Shown: positions 1 to 8,501, counted from the first letter of the stretch. The stretch is DNA of 64,000 bases from CADCTP01 sp963849885 (GCA_963849885.1 CAWKIV010000021.1:124001-188000); one strand, 5' to 3'. Made by a program: numbers and translations. Notes: generated by a model from the sequence alone, not told the origin.

Positions 1-1
1 C

Positions 2-1891
2 GCGCTGCTGGCCCTGCTGATGGCGGTGCTGCGGCGGGCCGTGCGGGGCGCCGACCTGGCCGTCACCCAGCGGGAGGCGGCGGAGCGGGAGGCCGCGGTG
101 CACGCCGCCCGCCGGGCCGAGGAGCGCGAGCACTACCGGATGCTGCACGACAGCGTCTCGGCCACGCTGACCGTGGTCGCCGCCGGCGGGCTGGCCGGCC
201 GCTCGCCGGTGCTGCGCCGCCAGGCCGGCCGGGACCTGCGGGTGGTGGAGCGGCTGCACAGCCCGGCACCGCCGCGGCACGGCGACCTGGCCCGCTGGCT
301 CGACCCGGTGCTGGGCACGGCCGGGCCGGCGGTCGTCGCCGAGGCCGCCGTCGCGGACGCGCCGGTGCCGGCCGAGGTCGGCGCCGCGCTGGCCGGCGCG
401 CTGACCGAGGCGCTGACCAACGTGGTCCGGCACGCCCGGCCGGCCCGGGCCCGGGTGCACGCCGGCCCGGCCGACGGCGGCGGGGTGACGGTGGAGGTGG
501 CCGACGACGGCGCCGGCTTCGACCCGGCCGCCGTGCCGGCGTCCCGGCGGGGGATCCGCGAGTCGCTGGTCGGCCGGATGGCCGCGGTGGGCGGGACGGC
601 GGTGGTGTCGTCGGTGCCCGGTCTGGGCACCCGGGTGCTGCTGAGCTGGCCGGCCGCGCCGGAGCCGGCCGGCCGAGCCCCGCTCGACGGCCGGGCCGAG
701 GTGGCCGGCCGGTCCGCGGGCGACGGCCGGGCCGAGGCCGACCGATCCCCGGGCGACGGGCGGGCCGGGGGCGACGGGCGGGCCGGGCTCGGGGAGGAGA
801 TCGCGGCCCGCTACCGGCACGGCTTCGCCCTCGCGGTGATCTGGCTGGTCGCCGCCTGGCACGTGGGCAACGACCTGCTGGCCACGGTGACCAACGCGGC
901 GACGTACCGGTCGATGTCGGTGGTGATCCTCGCCTGGCTGGTCCTGGCCGGGGTCCTGGTGGCCGGCGCGCACCGGCTGCTGCGGCAGCGGTCCGACCGG
1001 GCCGGGGCCTGGCTGCTCGCCGCCGTCGCGCTGGGCGCCAGCGTGGCCGCCACCGCCGCGGTCCCCGGCGAGGCGATGTTCGGTCCGGCGTCCTGGGCCT
1101 GGGGGGCGGCCGGCTGGTTCGGCGCGCTGGTGCTGCTGCGCCGGCCGCCGGTCGAGCTGGTCTGCTTCCTGCTGGCCAACTCGGCGGCCACCCTGGCCGT
1201 GCTCGGCTACGACGGGGTGCTGGACCGGGTCGGGGCGGCCCGCTTCGCCACGGTGGTCTACGGCACCGCCGCCCTGCAGCTGACCGTGCTGCTGGCCGCC
1301 CGGGCGCTGGACGCGACCGCCCGCCGGGCCGCGGAGACGGCGGCGGCCGAGGCCGAGGTGCGGCGGGCCCGGGAGATCGCCGACGAGCTGCACGCCGGTC
1401 GCCGGGACCGCTACCGGACCGTGCACCGGTCGGTCGCGCCGCTGCTGTCCGGGTTGGCCGGCGGCGAGCTCGACCCGGCCGACCGGGAGGTCCGGCACCG
1501 GGCCGCGGTGGCGGCCAGCCGGCTGCGCCGGCTCTTCGCGGAGACCGACGACGTGGCCGACCCGCTGCTGCACGAGCTGCGGGCCTGCAGCTACATCGCC
1601 GACCAGCGCGGCGTGCTGGTCGACCTGCAGGTGCTCGGCCGGCTCCCCGGCCTGGACCGGCCGGCCCGCCGGGCGCTCACCGAGGCGCCGCTGCTGGCGC
1701 TGGCCGGCGCGGAGCGGCACGCCCGGGTGACCGTGGTCGGCCGGTCCGACGAGGTGGCGGTGAGCGTGCTGGTCGACGCCACCGGGCCGACCGGTGCGGC
1801 CGGCCCGGCTCCCGTCATGGACTCGGCGGTGACCGTCACCATGCTGGATGCGGCGGACCAGCGGTGGGTGGAGGCGCGGTGGCGGGCGTGA
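2..1891 (+). CDS. Sensor histidine kinase (NarL/DesK type), 5' truncated by window edge
   Basis: The reading frame is open to the left edge and begins inside a hydrophobic stretch, so the true start lies outside the window. Counting from the Met at 20, a dimerisation/H-box region contains YRMLHDSVSA (the His is the likely phosphoacceptor). It is followed by a HATPase domain with N-box EALTNVVRHA, G1 VADDGAGFDP and a G2-like SLVGRMAAVGG. After a charged Gly/Arg/Asp-rich linker there are several membrane helices and then a second H-box-like segment (YRTVHRSVAP) without a recognisable ATP-binding domain. The protein therefore looks like a kinase joined to a degenerate second kinase half. The response regulator gene overlaps its end (GTGA), so the two form one two-component system. 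The signal sensed is unknown. Confidence 0.8.
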   Translation, partial: ALLALLMAVLRRAVRGADLAVTQREAAEREAAVHAARRAEEREHYRMLHDSVSATLTVVAAGGLAGRSPVLRRQAGRDLRVVERLHSPAPPRHGDLARWLDPVLGTAGPAVVAEAAVADAPVPAEVGAALAGALTEALTNVVRHARPARARVHAGPADGGGVTVEVADDGAGFDPAAVPASRRGIRESLVGRMAAVGGTAVVSSVPGLGTRVLLSWPAAPEPAGRAPLDGRAEVAGRSAGDGRAEADRSPGDGRAGGDGRAGLGEEIAARYRHGFALAVIWLVAAWHVGNDLLATVTNAATYRSMSVVILAWLVLAGVLVAGAHRLLRQRSDRAGAWLLAAVALGASVAATAAVPGEAMFGPASWAWGAAGWFGALVLLRRPPVELVCFLLANSAATLAVLGYDGVLDRVGAARFATVVYGTAALQLTVLLAARALDATARRAAETAAAEAEVRRAREIADELHAGRRDRYRTVHRSVAPLLSGLAGGELDPADREVRHRAAVAASRLRRLFAETDDVADPLLHELRACSYIADQRGVLVDLQVLGRLPGLDRPARRALTEAPLLALAGAERHARVTVVGRSDEVAVSVLVDATGPTGAAGPAPVMDSAVTVTMLDAADQRWVEARWRA

Positions 1892-2553
1892 CGGTGGCCC
1901 TGGTGGACGACCACCCGGTGGTGCACGAGGGCATGCGGGCCTGGCTGGCGCAGGACCCGGCCGGCCGGGTCGAGCTGGTCGCCGCGGCGGACAGCGTGCC
2001 CGGCCTGCTGGCCGGACCCGGTCGGGACGCCGACGTGGTGCTGCTGGACCTCAACCTGTACGGGCAGATGGCGATCGAGGAGGTCAGCCGGCTGGCCCAG
2101 GCCGGGCGGCGGGTGGTGGTCTACTCCGAGCACGCCGACGACGCGACCGTGCTGGCGGTGCTGGAGCGCGGCGCGTTCGCCTTCCTGGCCAAGCGGGAGG
2201 CCCGGGAGCACTGCGTGGCGACGATCCTCGCCGCGGCCGAGGACCGGCCGTACGTGCCGCCGCTGGCCGCCGGGACGATGGCCGCGGACGAGCGGCCGGA
2301 CCGGCCGGTGCTCTCCGACCAGGAGCGGACCGCGCTGCTGCTGTGGTTCCAGTCGATGTCCAAGGCGGCGGTGGCGGCCCGGATGGGCATCGCCGAGTCG
2401 ACCGTCCGGCAGTACATCCAGCGGGCCCGGATCAAGTACGCCAACTCGGGGCGGCCGGCGCCGACCCGCACCCAGCTGCTGGCGCAGGCCATCCAGGACG
2501 GGCTCATCCGGGCGGACGAGGTCACGCAGTACTCCTCCCGCGCCTCGTCCTAG
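1888..2553 (+). CDS. Response regulator, NarL/LuxR-like
   Basis: The receiver domain has the acidic pair in VALVDDHPVV, the phosphoacceptor Asp in DVVLLDLNL, a Ser in VVYSEHA and the conserved Lys in FAFLAKREA. The C-terminal third is a helix-turn-helix (AAVAARMGIAESTVRQYIQ), a LuxR-type fold with unusual recognition-helix residues. The GTG at 1888 overlaps the kinase stop as GTGA and gives the typical N-terminus MTVALVDDH. In-frame GTGs at 1864 and 1879 are alternatives, and a GGAGG at 1870-1874 would suit 1879. It is expected to be phosphorylated by the kinase upstream and to bind DNA; its targets are unknown. Confidence 0.85.
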   Translation: MTVALVDDHPVVHEGMRAWLAQDPAGRVELVAAADSVPGLLAGPGRDADVVLLDLNLYGQMAIEEVSRLAQAGRRVVVYSEHADDATVLAVLERGAFAFLAKREAREHCVATILAAAEDRPYVPPLAAGTMAADERPDRPVLSDQERTALLLWFQSMSKAAVAARMGIAESTVRQYIQRARIKYANSGRPAPTRTQLLAQAIQDGLIRADEVTQYSSRASS

Positions 2554-2620
2554 CCGGGCCCGGCCGGCGGTCGCCGGCACGAGTTGTGCCAACTTCCGAC
2601 CAGGAACGCGCCCGAGCGGC

Positions 2621-4322
2621 ATGATTGTCGCCGTGCCTGCCGGTCCGGAGCGCGACGGCCGGCGGCGCTCCCGGCATCCCCAGCTGGAGCCGCTGCGCCG
2701 GCCGGATCCTGCCCGCGTCGGGCCGTACGTGCTGCTGAGCCGGCTCGGCGCCGGCGCGATGGGCCGGGTCTACCTGGGCCGGTCGGCGTCCGGGCGGCTG
2801 GTCGCGGTGAAGACGATCCGGCTGGAGTACGCGGAGGAGGCCGACTTCCGGGCCCGGTTCGCGCAGGAGGTCGTCGCCGCCGGCCGGGTGAGCGGCGTCT
2901 TCACCGCCGCCGTCGTCGCGGCCGACCCGGACGCGCCGGTGCCCTGGCTGGCCACCGCGTACGTGCCGGCGCCCTCGCTGGCCCGGCTGGTGACGGCGTG
3001 CGGGCCGCTGCCGGTGCCGGCGGTGCGCTGGCTGGCCGCCGGCTGCGCGGAGGCGCTGGACTCCATCCACGCCGCCGGGCTGGTGCACCGGGACCTCAAG
3101 CCGTCCAACGTGCTGGTCTCCCAGGACGGGCCGCGGGTGATCGACTTCGGGGTCGCCCGGGCGGTCGAGCGGGTGCAGCTGACCACCACCCGGGGCTCGC
3201 TCGGCACCCCGGCGTACATGGCGCCCGAGCAGGCCCGGGACACCCGCCGGGCCAGCACGGCCAGCGACGTCTTCTCCCTCGGCTCGACGCTGGCGTACGC
3301 GGCGACCGGGCATCCGCCGTACCGCGGCGAGACGGTGACGGACATCCTGGTCCAGCTGGCCACCCAGCCGCCGGACCTGTCCGCGCTGCCGCCCGACCTC
3401 GCCGGCGTCGTCGGCGCCTGCCTGCGGCCCGACCCCGCCGAGCGGCCGACGCCGGCGGCCCTGCTCGCCACCCTCGCGCCCGACCTGCTGGTGGACGCCG
3501 ACGGCCCGCCGTCGCTGCCCGGACCGGCGGTCGCGCTGATGGCGGACTACCGGGAGCGGCCGCGGGAGCCGGCCCAGCTGCGGGACGACGAGGCGGAGCG
3601 CACGCTCGGGTCCCGGCCGGGGTCGCCGGCGTCGTCCTGGTCCGTGCCGGCGGTCGGCCCGGCCGCCGCGGGCGGGTCGACCGTCCCGCCGGACGACGAA
3701 TCCCCACCCGACCCGTCGCCCGCGCCGCCGACCGACCCACCGCCCGGGTCGTCGGCCGGATCGCCGCCCGGGTCGCCGGGGTCGCCGGGGTCGCCGGGGG
3801 TCGTCGGCCGGGTCGTCGGCGGACCCGCCGGAGCCGGGGCGGACCGGGGTCGCGGTCCTGACGTGGCGACGGGGTGCGCTGCCCGTGGCGCTGCTCGCGG
3901 TCGCCCTGCTGCTGGCCGGGACGCTCCTCGGCGCGCTGCTCACCCGGGACGACCCGCCCGCGCCGGCCGCGCCGCCCGCCGCCGGCCCACCGAACGGCCG
4001 GGAACCGCCCCCGCCCCCGCCCGGCCCGGGGCAGCCGGTCACCGGTCCGCCCACGCTCGAGATCAACCAGCCGTACGGCGACGGCGCCACCAGCTTCGTC
4101 GTGTACGGGCGGGGCTGGACGCCCGGCGCCCGGGTCACCGTGTCGCTGGACGGCCGGGCCTCGCCGGACCGCCCGGCGGTCGACGGCGCCGGGGCGTTCC
4201 ACTTCGTGGTCAACCAGCGCCGCGAGTTCTTCCCCGACGAGCTGCCGCGCGGGCGCCACACCGTGGAGGTGGGCGCGCCCGGCGGTCCGACCCAGCGGGT
4301 CAGCTTCCAGGTCGACCGGTAG
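2621..4322 (+). CDS. PknB-like Ser/Thr protein kinase, frame broken near 3800
   Basis: The kinase domain covers roughly residues 30-290: Gly loop LGAGAMGRVYLG, ATP-binding Lys in VAVKTIR, catalytic HRDLKPSN, DFG in VIDFGVARA and APE in YMAPEQA. A Pro/Ser/Gly-rich linker follows. The frame starting at 2621 stays open to 4411, but after about 3800 it turns into Arg/Ala-rich nonsense. The +1 frame continues sensibly into a membrane helix and an outer domain that stops at 4322. The switch falls in GSP-coding 9-bp repeats where one G-run has five Gs instead of four; removing one G restores GSS-AGSSADPPEP and then the helix. The intact protein would be about 566 residues with the classic kinase-TM-extracellular layout. 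It converges on an FHA gene, a possible phospho-partner. Confidence 0.8.
3801..4322 (+). other. Displaced C-terminal part of the Ser/Thr kinase (TM plus outer domain)
   Basis: In the frame that stops at 4322, positively charged TWRRGALP precedes a single hydrophobic helix (VALLAVALLLAGTLLGALL). Next come a proline-rich spacer and an approximately 90-residue beta-rich domain (ITVTV-like strands around YGDGATSFVVYGRGW). This is the expected membrane anchor and extracytoplasmic part of a PknB-family kinase. A GTG at 3885 could start it alone, but that would cut off the positive flank of the helix. I read it as the rest of the upstream gene, separated by one inserted base. Confidence 0.7.
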
Positions 4323-4328
4323 CCCGGG

Positions 4329-5153
4329 TCACGGCCGCCGGGTCCACCACAGGTCCTCCTGCCGGGAGCACCACGCCGGATCCTCCAGGCGGGCCAGGTC
4401 CGCGGGCGTGATGACCGCGTGCTCCAGCAGCACCTCGACCACCACCTCGTCGGACAGCCGGACCCCGCCGCGGACCAGCCCGCGCTCGGCGATCTTGTGC
4501 CGGAGCACCTTGAGGTGCTCGCCGACCCGGGCGGACAGCCGGTCCCGGAAGGCCGGGTCGTGGTCGAAGCGGTCGATCTCGTAGTGGGCGTCGGTCACCT
4601 CGAGCGCGGCCCGGGCGATCTCCGGGGTCCGGGGCAGCGGCGTGGTCCGGGTCAGGTCCATCAGCCAGGGTCGGCACCACATCAGCGCCACCAGGAAGAG
4701 CTTGGTGTGCGGGTCGAGGTGCAGCGGGAGGAGCGTGGCGTCGGCGTCCGGCCGCACCGGGCGGTCCCCGGCGACGTCGAGGAGGCCGCCGGGGCCCGGC
4801 GGTCCGACCGTCACCCGCAGCGGCTGGCCCTGGTCCAGCATGCCGCGCGACCCGACCTGGACCGCGCCGGCCCGGACCAGCCAGCCGCTCCGCGGGTCAC
4901 CGCGGTCCTCCAGCGGCGGCAGCCGGATCCGGTAGCCGTCGCTGACCGCGTACAGCGCGTGCGTGCGGCTGATGTTGGCCACCCACACCCCGCTCGGCAG
5001 CGCCGAGATCACCCCGGCCCGGCGGGACAGCCCGCGGTCGCCCGGCAGCTCCAGGTCCACGTCCGGGCCGCGCCCGAACACCAGCCGGTCGCCGTCCGGC
5101 ACCTCGACCACCTGGCCGAACGCCGTGCTCACCCGCGCCGCCGTCGCTCCCAC
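4329..5153 (-). CDS. FHA-domain protein
   Basis: The N-terminal ~110 residues fit a forkhead-associated fold that binds phosphothreonine: RLVFGRGPDVDLELPG (the GR pair of the first FHA loop), then LSRRAGVI and the S/H/N-type loop VANISRTHALYAV. The C-terminal ~130 residues are charged and helical (REIDRFDHDPAF-like segment, then HLKVLRHKIAERGLV) and may be a winged-helix-like module. It ends 6 nt from the Ser/Thr kinase end in convergent orientation, so the pair may act in one phospho-signalling route. Start: GTG at 5153 preceded by GAGGG. The partner and output are unknown. Confidence 0.65.
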   Translation of the reverse strand: MGATAARVSTAFGQVVEVPDGDRLVFGRGPDVDLELPGDRGLSRRAGVISALPSGVWVANISRTHALYAVSDGYRIRLPPLEDRGDPRSGWLVRAGAVQVGSRGMLDQGQPLRVTVGPPGPGGLLDVAGDRPVRPDADATLLPLHLDPHTKLFLVALMWCRPWLMDLTRTTPLPRTPEIARAALEVTDAHYEIDRFDHDPAFRDRLSARVGEHLKVLRHKIAERGLVRGGVRLSDEVVVEVLLEHAVITPADLARLEDPAWCSRQEDLWWTRRP

Positions 5154-5462
5154 CCGCCCTCGCCGCCGTACTCCGCACGCCGGTCCGGCCGGATGCCGCC
5201 CGGGGTGCCGGGGGCCAGTGTCCCCGAGGGGCGGACGCCGGACCGTCCGAACGTCCCCGTGCGCGCTCGGCCGGGGGCCGGCATCCCGCTCGATGGTCGG
5301 GGCCGGCGCGGCGCCTGCCCACCCCCGGATTCGGGGGTGGTGGCCGGGGACGCGGCCGCGGTTGGCTGGGTTCCGGTCCGCCGGGGGAGCGTGCCGGGAG
5401 CGCGGGGGGCGTCCGAGCCGGGGAGCGGACGCCCGCCGCGCCTCGCCTGCTGGTCGGTCGGG
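5154..5462. other. Intergenic spacer, 309 nt
   Basis: I see no convincing coding frame here. It contains GC-rich sequence and one clear hairpin (listed separately). It must also hold the promoter for the FHA gene, but I cannot assign boxes. Confidence 0.4.
5319..5340 (-). terminator. Hairpin, possible terminator of the DUF2277 gene
   Basis: A perfect 9-bp stem, CCACCCCCG paired with CGGGGGTGG, encloses a 4-nt GATT loop. It lies about 120 nt downstream of the DUF2277 stop on the minus strand. There is no T-tract, as is common in high-GC actinobacteria. Confidence 0.4.
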
Positions 5463-5726
5463 TCAGCGGGCCAGGCGGGCCTGGACTTCGGGGCGGCGCA
5501 GCGGGGGCACGGTGGCCGGCGGCTGCCGGCGGGCCGGCAGCGCGTCGAGCAACCGGTGCACGATCGCGGTGACTTCGGTGATCGCCTCCTCGTACGTCGC
5601 CTCGACGGCGGGCGGCGGCTGGCGCAACCCGCTGACCTTCCGGATGAACTGGCGGGCCGCCGCCTCGACCTCCTCGTCGGTGGCCGGGGGCTCGAGTCCG
5701 CGGAGCTCGGTGATGTTCCGACACAT
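5463..5726 (-). CDS. DUF2277 family protein
   Basis: Small (87-residue) cytoplasmic protein with the family's hallmark start MCRNITELRGLEPPAT followed by EEVEAAARQFIRKVSG. The rest is helical with a proline-rich middle. The start at 5726 was chosen because DUF2277 proteins begin with MCRNI; an upstream GTG at 5735 would only add three residues. The function of the family is not known. It is followed on the same strand by the FHA gene after a 309-nt gap and a hairpin, so it is probably a separate transcript. Confidence 0.8.
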   Translation of the reverse strand: MCRNITELRGLEPPATDEEVEAAARQFIRKVSGLRQPPPAVEATYEEAITEVTAIVHRLLDALPARRQPPATVPPLRRPEVQARLAR

Positions 5727-5787
5727 GCCCCGCACGGTATGCCAGGACGGCCGGACCTGCCGGTGCCGGCGGGCTGGTCTGGCTCCG

Positions 5788-6270
5788 CTACCGCGTCGAC
5801 CCCTGGCGCCCGCCCCGGTCGGCGTCGGCGGTGGGTGGGGGGCGGTCGTCGAGCTGGTCGCGCAGGTCGCGGACCTCGCCGGTCAGGTCGCGGACCTCGC
5901 CTTCGAGGTCCCGCACCTCGCCCTCGAGGTCGGCGATGCGGCGGGCGGCGGCGATCGCCGTGCCTTCGGCGACCAGGGCCAGCATCCGCTCGGCCAGCCG
6001 CAGCTGGCGCCGGCTGTAGCGGCGGTGCCGCCCGGTGGAGCGGCCCGGGCGCAGCGCGCCGGCGTCGTCCAGCCGGCGCAGCGCGGCCACCGGCACGCCG
6101 AGCAGCTCGGCGGCCTGGCCGATGGTGTAGACCTCGGCGTCCACGTCGTCCAGCGCGGCCAGCCCGCCGGCGACCTCGCGGCCGCCGTCCGGCACCGCCG
6201 GGCCGGAGCGGCCGAGGACCCCGGCCGGTCGGCCGGGGTCCTCGGGGAGCCGGGGTCGCCGGTCGCTCAT
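5788..6270 (-). CDS. MerR-family regulator (HspR-like) with heptad coiled coil
   Basis: After a ~45-residue low-complexity N-terminus comes a MerR winged-helix domain: VYTIGQAAELLGVPVAALRRLDDAGAL, then GRHRRYSRRQL, as in HspR-type repressors. The C-terminus has three to four near-identical heptads (LEGEVRD LEGEVRD LTGEVRD) encoded by 21-bp tandem repeats, a clean dimeric coiled coil. It lies directly downstream of hsp20 on the same strand. The likely role is repression of that small heat-shock gene through the palindrome at 6831-6851; this is inference. No effector-binding domain is seen. Confidence 0.75.
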   Translation of the reverse strand: MSDRRPRLPEDPGRPAGVLGRSGPAVPDGGREVAGGLAALDDVDAEVYTIGQAAELLGVPVAALRRLDDAGALRPGRSTGRHRRYSRRQLRLAERMLALVAEGTAIAAARRIADLEGEVRDLEGEVRDLTGEVRDLRDQLDDRPPPTADADRGGRQGSTR

Positions 6271-6358
6271 CGTCCGTCCCCTCTGCTGGAGTGCCCGCGG
6301 GTGCGGGCCGGCTGAGCCTGCCGGGAGGCGGGGACGCGACGGCGACCGGCGCCGGGCG

Positions 6359-6805
6359 TCAGCTGCCGACCGCCTGCCGCTCGCCCTCGATCACCTTGGG
6401 CTCGGAGCCGTTGGAGGTCACCTCGATCTTGCGCGGCTTGGCGGTCTCCGCCACCGGGATCGTCACGGTGAGCACGCCGGCGTCGTACGTCGCGGCGATG
6501 CCGCCCAGGTCGAGCCCGTTGCCGAGCACCAGCTGCCGGCTGAACTGGCCGGTCGGCCGCTCGGCGACCAGGAACTCCACGGCGTCGGCGGTGCGGGCCG
6601 GCCGGGTGGCGTGGACGGTCAGCACGTTGTCCTCGACCGACAGGTCGACGCTGGCCGGGTCGATGCCGGGCACGTCGAAGTGCAGCACGTAGTGGTCGCC
6701 GGACCGGTAGACGTCCATCGGCATCGGGCGCGCGGTCCGGGAGTCACCCAGCAGCTGCTCGGTCAGGCGGTCGAAGTCGCGGAACGGGTCGAACCGGAGG
6801 AGCAT
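6359..6805 (-). CDS. Small heat-shock protein, Hsp20/alpha-crystallin family
   Basis: 148 residues, with N-terminus MLLRFDPFRDFDRLTEQLL and a central alpha-crystallin domain (HYVLHFDVPGIDPASVDLSVEDNVLTV; second strand set FSRQLVLGNGLD; conserved VLTVTIPVAE). It is an ATP-independent holdase that would bind unfolding proteins in the cytoplasm. Start ATG 6805 has an AGGTGG ribosome site just upstream. A sigma-70-type promoter and a 9-bp-arm palindrome lie 25-75 nt upstream, and the MerR-family gene follows, giving a self-contained heat-shock unit. Confidence 0.9.
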   Translation of the reverse strand: MLLRFDPFRDFDRLTEQLLGDSRTARPMPMDVYRSGDHYVLHFDVPGIDPASVDLSVEDNVLTVHATRPARTADAVEFLVAERPTGQFSRQLVLGNGLDLGGIAATYDAGVLTVTIPVAETAKPRKIEVTSNGSEPKVIEGERQAVGS

Positions 6806-6830
6806 CGTCAACCACCTCTCTGGGAGTGAG

Positions 6831-6851
6831 GGAGTGCCTCGTAGGCACTCC
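6831..6851 (-). promoter_or_regulatory. Operator-like palindrome upstream of hsp20
   Basis: Perfect inverted repeat GGAGTGCCT-CGT-AGGCACTCC just downstream of the -10 box, covering the expected transcription start. It differs from the published HAIR sequence (CTTGAGT-N7-ACTCAAG). Its position suits a repressor; the neighbouring MerR-type protein is the obvious candidate. Confidence 0.65.
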
Positions 6852-6852
6852 A

Positions 6853-6881
6853 ACTATACCGCCCTGGACGCGGCATGTAAA
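6853..6881 (-). promoter_or_regulatory. hsp20 promoter
   Basis: On the minus strand a -35 TTTACA (6876-6881) and a -10 TATAGT (6853-6858) are separated by exactly 17 nt. This is close to the vegetative sigma consensus and stands out in such GC-rich DNA. Confidence 0.7.
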
Positions 6882-6949
6882 CCTCACCCGGATGCGGAAA
6901 CTTTCCTGCCGCCGGGAACTGGTCGAGAGGGACGTACGACCCTGTCGGT

Positions 6950-7676
6950 GTGCTGACGCCGATCATCCGCCGCTCCGCGGTCGTCCTGGCCGCCGGAGCG
7001 GCCGCCCTCGCCGGTTCCCTCGCCCTCGCCGGCACCGCCGCCGCCCACGTCGAGGCGGCGGCCCAGCCGGCCCGCGCGCTGGCCGCCGGCGCGGTGGTCA
7101 CGATCGACGCCGAGGCCGAGTCGTCCACCGCCGGCATCACCGGGCTGCGCATCCAGCTGCCGGACGGGCTGGTGCCGGCCGACTTCCGGCTGGTGTCGGG
7201 GCCGGCCGGGTGGCGGGTCGGCAGCGGCCAGCAGGTGCTCGAGGTGGGCGGTCCGGCGTTGCCGGTGGGCCGGAACCTGCGGGTCGCGCTGCGGGTCCGG
7301 CAGCTGCCGGCGACCCGCACGGTGGTGCTCAAGACCATCCAGACCTACAGCGACGGCAAGCAGGACGCCTGGATCGAGGTGCCGGCGGCCGGGGCGCCGG
7401 AGCCGGAGCAGCCGGCCCCGGTGCTCCGGCTGGCGGCGGCGGCGCCCGGCGCGACGCCGATCCCGCGCCAGACCACGCCGGCCCCGACGACCGCGCCGCC
7501 GAGCACGCCGGCCCCGACCGCCGACCGCGGCGCCGACCGCCGAGGCGAGCCCGGCCGCGGCGGAGGGCGACGGCAACTCCGGCGTGGTCTGGTTGTACGC
7601 CGGCGTCGGGATCGGCATGGCCGCGCTGCTCGGCGTGGTGCTCGCCATCCGCCGCGTCGGCGTGCCCCGCGACTGA
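6950..7676 (+). CDS. YcnI-like (DUF1775) exported protein, frameshifted near its C-terminal anchor
   Basis: Signal peptide (RRSAVVLAAGAAALAGSLALAGTAAAHV; the mature protein would begin at the conserved His after Ala-rich cleavage). A DUF1775 beta domain follows (STAGITGLRIQLPDGL, WRVGSGQQVLEV, TVVLKTIQTYSDG). These proteins bind copper in the cell envelope. The Thr/Pro/Ala linker shifts frame at about 7530: the starting frame runs on to 8167 as Arg-rich nonsense. The +1 frame gives NSGVVWLYAGVGIGMAALLG, the expected C-terminal membrane anchor, and stops at 7676. One inserted base in repetitive GACCGCC sequence explains this. Start is GTG 6950. No copper transporter gene is adjacent. Confidence 0.75.
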
Positions 7677-7792
7677 GCCCGGTCGCCGGCGGTCCGCGCG
7701 GCGACCGGTCGCCCGCCGACCCGCACTCGCACCGGCCCGCGTCCGGGCGCGGCCGGAACCGCGATCGGGGCCCGGGACTGCGGTCGGGTCCC

Positions 7793-7913
7793 GGACAGCG
7801 GTCGGGCCCGCCGGTTGTGCCCGGCGACCCGCGGACAGCGGTCGGGGCCGCCGGTCGCGCCCGGCGACCCGCGGACAGCGGTCGGGGCCCGCCGGTTGTG
7901 CCCGGCGACCCGC
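7793..7913. repeat. Three tandem ~40-bp repeats
   Basis: Copies at 7793-7832, 7833-7872 and 7873-7913, each starting GGACAGCGGTCGGG and ending CCCGGCGACCCGC. The outer copies share GGTTGTGC and the middle one has GGTCGCGC. They lie in the 333-nt non-coding stretch between the ends of the YcnI-like and PspC genes. Confidence 0.8.
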
Positions 7914-7959
7914 GTCGGCGTAGGCGCGGAGTGTGCCGGACCGTTACCGGATGGACGGA

Positions 7960-7990
7960 CGGGCCGGACTCCGTCGCGGAGTCCGGCCCG
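7960..7990. terminator. Strong bidirectional hairpin between convergent genes
   Basis: Perfect 14-bp stem (CGGGCCGGACTCCG / CGGAGTCCGGCCCG) with a 3-nt loop TCG. It sits 20 nt past the PspC stop on the minus strand and downstream of the YcnI-like gene on the plus strand. It has no T-tract but is the best terminator candidate in this region. Confidence 0.75.
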
Positions 7991-8009
7991 CCCAGGGGGA
8001 GGGGAAGGG

Positions 8010-8336
8010 TCAGCCGGCCGGCGACGCCGGGGGCTGCGGGCCCAGCGGGCCGGTGCTGCCGGTGCTGCCGGCGGTGCTGCCGGCCGGCACCGGCGCCGGC
8101 GGCATCGGGGCGGGCGCCGGCGCCCAGCCCTCGGTCGGCATCAGGATCCAGAGCACCGGGTAGATGAGCAGCTGGCTGCCGGGGATCACCATCAGCAGCA
8201 GCACGAAGAGCAGCCGGGCCGGCCACGGGTCGATGCCGAAGCGGCGGCCGAGACCGGCGATCACCCCTGCGAGCACGCGACCGTCGCGCGGCCGGACCAG
8301 GCCCTGGGCGGCGAAGGTGGCGTGGATGTCGTTCAC
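8010..8336 (-). CDS. PspC-domain membrane protein
   Basis: 108 residues. The PspC domain is at residues ~13-60: LVRPRDGRVLAGVIAGLGRRFG, then IDPWPARLLFVLLLMV and a second hydrophobic segment ending VLWILMP. A Pro/Gly/Ser-rich tail contains GSTAGSTGSTG. PspC proteins are small inner-membrane stress sensors. Start GTG 8336 is preceded by GAGAGGGA; longer in-frame extensions would run through the neighbouring PNPOx-like gene and were not used. Confidence 0.8.
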   Translation of the reverse strand: MNDIHATFAAQGLVRPRDGRVLAGVIAGLGRRFGIDPWPARLLFVLLLMVIPGSQLLIYPVLWILMPTEGWAPAPAPMPPAPVPAGSTAGSTGSTGPLGPQPPASPAG

Positions 8337-8501
8337 TGTCTTCCCTCTCTCGGGTCGGTGTCGCCGCTCCGGCGACATGCACAGCGTGCGCCGGCCGGCA
8401 CCCCCGGCGCATCGGGGACGGACCCTGGTCCGTCCCGGATCCCCGGCGGCCGGCGTCTCAGGGTCGCGTTTTTGTCGGTGGTGGCCGGCAGGATGCCCGG
8501 C

